The notes under the pieces: generated by a model
What the model saw: the letters and a program-made list of their open reading frames with translations, nothing else
The model's database searches: none
What the model was told of the DNA's origin: nothing
Shown here: one piece after another, positions 4,914 to 5,948 of the stretch
Numbering within the stretch: position 1 is the stretch's first letter
Layout: each line of letters starts with the position of its first letter
Program-made: the position numbers and the translations under genes
From: Acidimicrobiaceae bacterium
GTDB taxonomy: Bacteria > Actinomycetota > Acidimicrobiia > Acidimicrobiales > Bog-793
Assembly (NCBI GenBank): GCA_003170375.1
Contig: PMZN01000128.1
Span: 2,395-8,342, forward strand
Direction: 5' to 3'
Length of the DNA stretch: 5,948 nucleotides

Positions 4914-5948
4914 TCACTTGCTCGTGAGCTGACCTACGAGCGGGCGCTGCCGGGTCTCGAAGGCGCCGGCCATGCGCTCGATCTCGCGCTTCGGCAAACC
5001 TCGGCGGATCGCCTCGGCGCGCCAGGTCGCCGTAGCGGTGGCGGTTTCGACGATGATCGCCTTTGCAGCGGGGAGCGAGAGCCGAAAGTCCGGGCTCACC
5101 TCGAGACAGAGTCCGAGATCAGCGCGCGCGTCGTCGACACCGATCGCGGTCGAAAGCCGGCCCGGCGAGTCTGGGTTCGGATTGAGGTCGTACGCCGGGG
5201 ACAGCTCCCAGCCCCGTCCGCGGCGCAAGAAGCCGTGGTTGCGCAGGTGGTCGTCTGTGTTGCTCGTCAGCACAGAGAACACGATCCTGCGAAACAGCTC
5301 CTCGAGATCCCGGTTCGGGTGGTCCGAGCTGGCGGCGAGCACCTCGGCGATCTCGAGGTAGCTCCGCTGTTCGAGGTCGGTCCCTTCGAGCATTGTCAGA
5401 GCGCTCGCGAAGCCGACGCGGCGGCGGCCGTCGCGGTCGAAGCGCCTGACGATCAACACGGGCCGTCCGGCGACCTTTTCGAGATCGCTTCGAGCGACCG
5501 TGATGCCGCACCGCCCGGCGAGGTCGCTCTCGAGCTTCTCCCAGCTCGCAACATCCCACTCGTCGCTGAGCTTGCGGGGGAACTTCGCGAATGCGAGCTC
5601 TCCTTCGGCTGTTCGCACTGCTGCTTTCGGCCGGGCGCCCCCGAGAGAGCTCCCGGCGTCGACGAGATCCTTGATCGCCTGCCAGTCACCGTCGGTCTCG
5701 CCGGCGAGGAACTCGTCGGTCGCTGCCAGCAGCTTTGCAAGAAATAGCAGCTGAGGAACGGCGGCGTCGCTGTCCGACCAGTAGTTGCCGGCTCCGGGGC
5801 GCCTTAGGCGGATCGCTCCCTGGCGTAGCTCGTCCCGAGTCCCGAGGAGGAAGTCCGCGGTGGTCAGCGAGCGAGGCCTGGTAGAGGTCCACCGCACCCG
5901 GTCACGCTCTTCGCGCTGCATGAGGCTGCGCCCACAGCGGTCGGGGGC
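4914..5948 (-). CDS. hipA: HipA-family serine/threonine kinase toxin, N-terminus beyond the window
   Basis: HipA kinases are toxins of type II toxin-antitoxin systems; E. coli HipA phosphorylates glutamyl-tRNA synthetase, stops translation and promotes persistence. The reading frame is open to the right edge, giving 344 visible residues. Residues 2-13 (PDRCGRSLMQRE) match the family's PDRWGR-LM-R-RE signature, so the ATG at 5921 is internal and roughly 80-100 N-terminal residues are missing. LLGTRDELRQGAIRLR (34-49) is the next family block. Kinase features, by alignment from memory to E. coli HipA: P-loop SLGGARPKA (101-109) with Ser101 at the Ser150 autophosphorylation position, Lys122 in FAKFP (ATP lysine), catalytic Asp232 and Asn237 in TDDHLRNHG (231-239), and metal-binding Asp254 in AYDLNP (252-257). 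The kinase core therefore looks intact. Any HipB antitoxin would lie upstream, outside the window. The target cannot be predicted. tldD follows 151 bases downstream on the same strand. Confidence 0.93.
   Translation of the reverse strand, partial: APDRCGRSLMQREERDRVRWTSTRPRSLTTADFLLGTRDELRQGAIRLRRPGAGNYWSDSDAAVPQLLFLAKLLAATDEFLAGETDGDWQAIKDLVDAGSSLGGARPKAAVRTAEGELAFAKFPRKLSDEWDVASWEKLESDLAGRCGITVARSDLEKVAGRPVLIVRRFDRDGRRRVGFASALTMLEGTDLEQRSYLEIAEVLAASSDHPNRDLEELFRRIVFSVLTSNTDDHLRNHGFLRRGRGWELSPAYDLNPNPDSPGRLSTAIGVDDARADLGLCLEVSPDFRLSLPAAKAIIVETATATATWRAEAIRRGLPKREIERMAGAFETRQRPLVGQLTSK

Overview
The window is a dense stretch of high-GC bacterial chromosome (by eye about two thirds G+C, with G/C-ending codons and GTG starts). 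It most resembles an actinobacterium. The EPSP synthase carries the GHE(S/T)DR and GL(S/A)GT variants that I recall from Mycobacterium AroA, and the phosphatase resembles mycobacterial PtpA. I cannot place it more precisely; a deep-branching actinobacterial lineage is a guess.

Layout from left to right: (1) 1-1250, minus strand: aroA (EPSP synthase, shikimate pathway), running off the left edge with only its last residues missing. (2) 1251-1344: a short divergent intergenic region with an 8-7-8 inverted repeat lying over the aroA start, and a second, 6-bp inverted repeat. (3) 1345-1839, plus strand: a low-molecular-weight protein tyrosine phosphatase with intact catalytic residues but an altered substrate-pocket loop. 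(4) 1845-4762, minus strand: a translationally coupled tldD-tldE pair. TldD has the HExxxH zinc motif and TldE is the non-catalytic partner; the two genes overlap as ATGA. (5) 4763-4913: a 151-bp gap with a good Shine-Dalgarno for tldD, a weak promoter candidate and small palindromes. (6) 4914-5948, minus strand: a HipA-family Ser/Thr kinase toxin whose N-terminus lies beyond the right edge. The ATG at 5921 is internal.

TldD and TldE are expected to form one hetero-oligomeric peptidase. HipA lies directly upstream on the same strand. In E. coli TldD/TldE was linked to turnover of the CcdA antitoxin, so a HipA kinase next to tldDE is a suggestive but unproven pairing. aroA and the phosphatase look like unrelated neighbours that share a divergent control region. 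I see no RNA genes, insertion sequences, CRISPR arrays or convincing intrinsic terminators. No stretch over 300 bases lacks a gene. The protein families are all known; I do not see clear evidence for a wholly new system. The best leads are the hipA-tldDE adjacency, the inverted repeat at the aroA start and the phosphatase loop.
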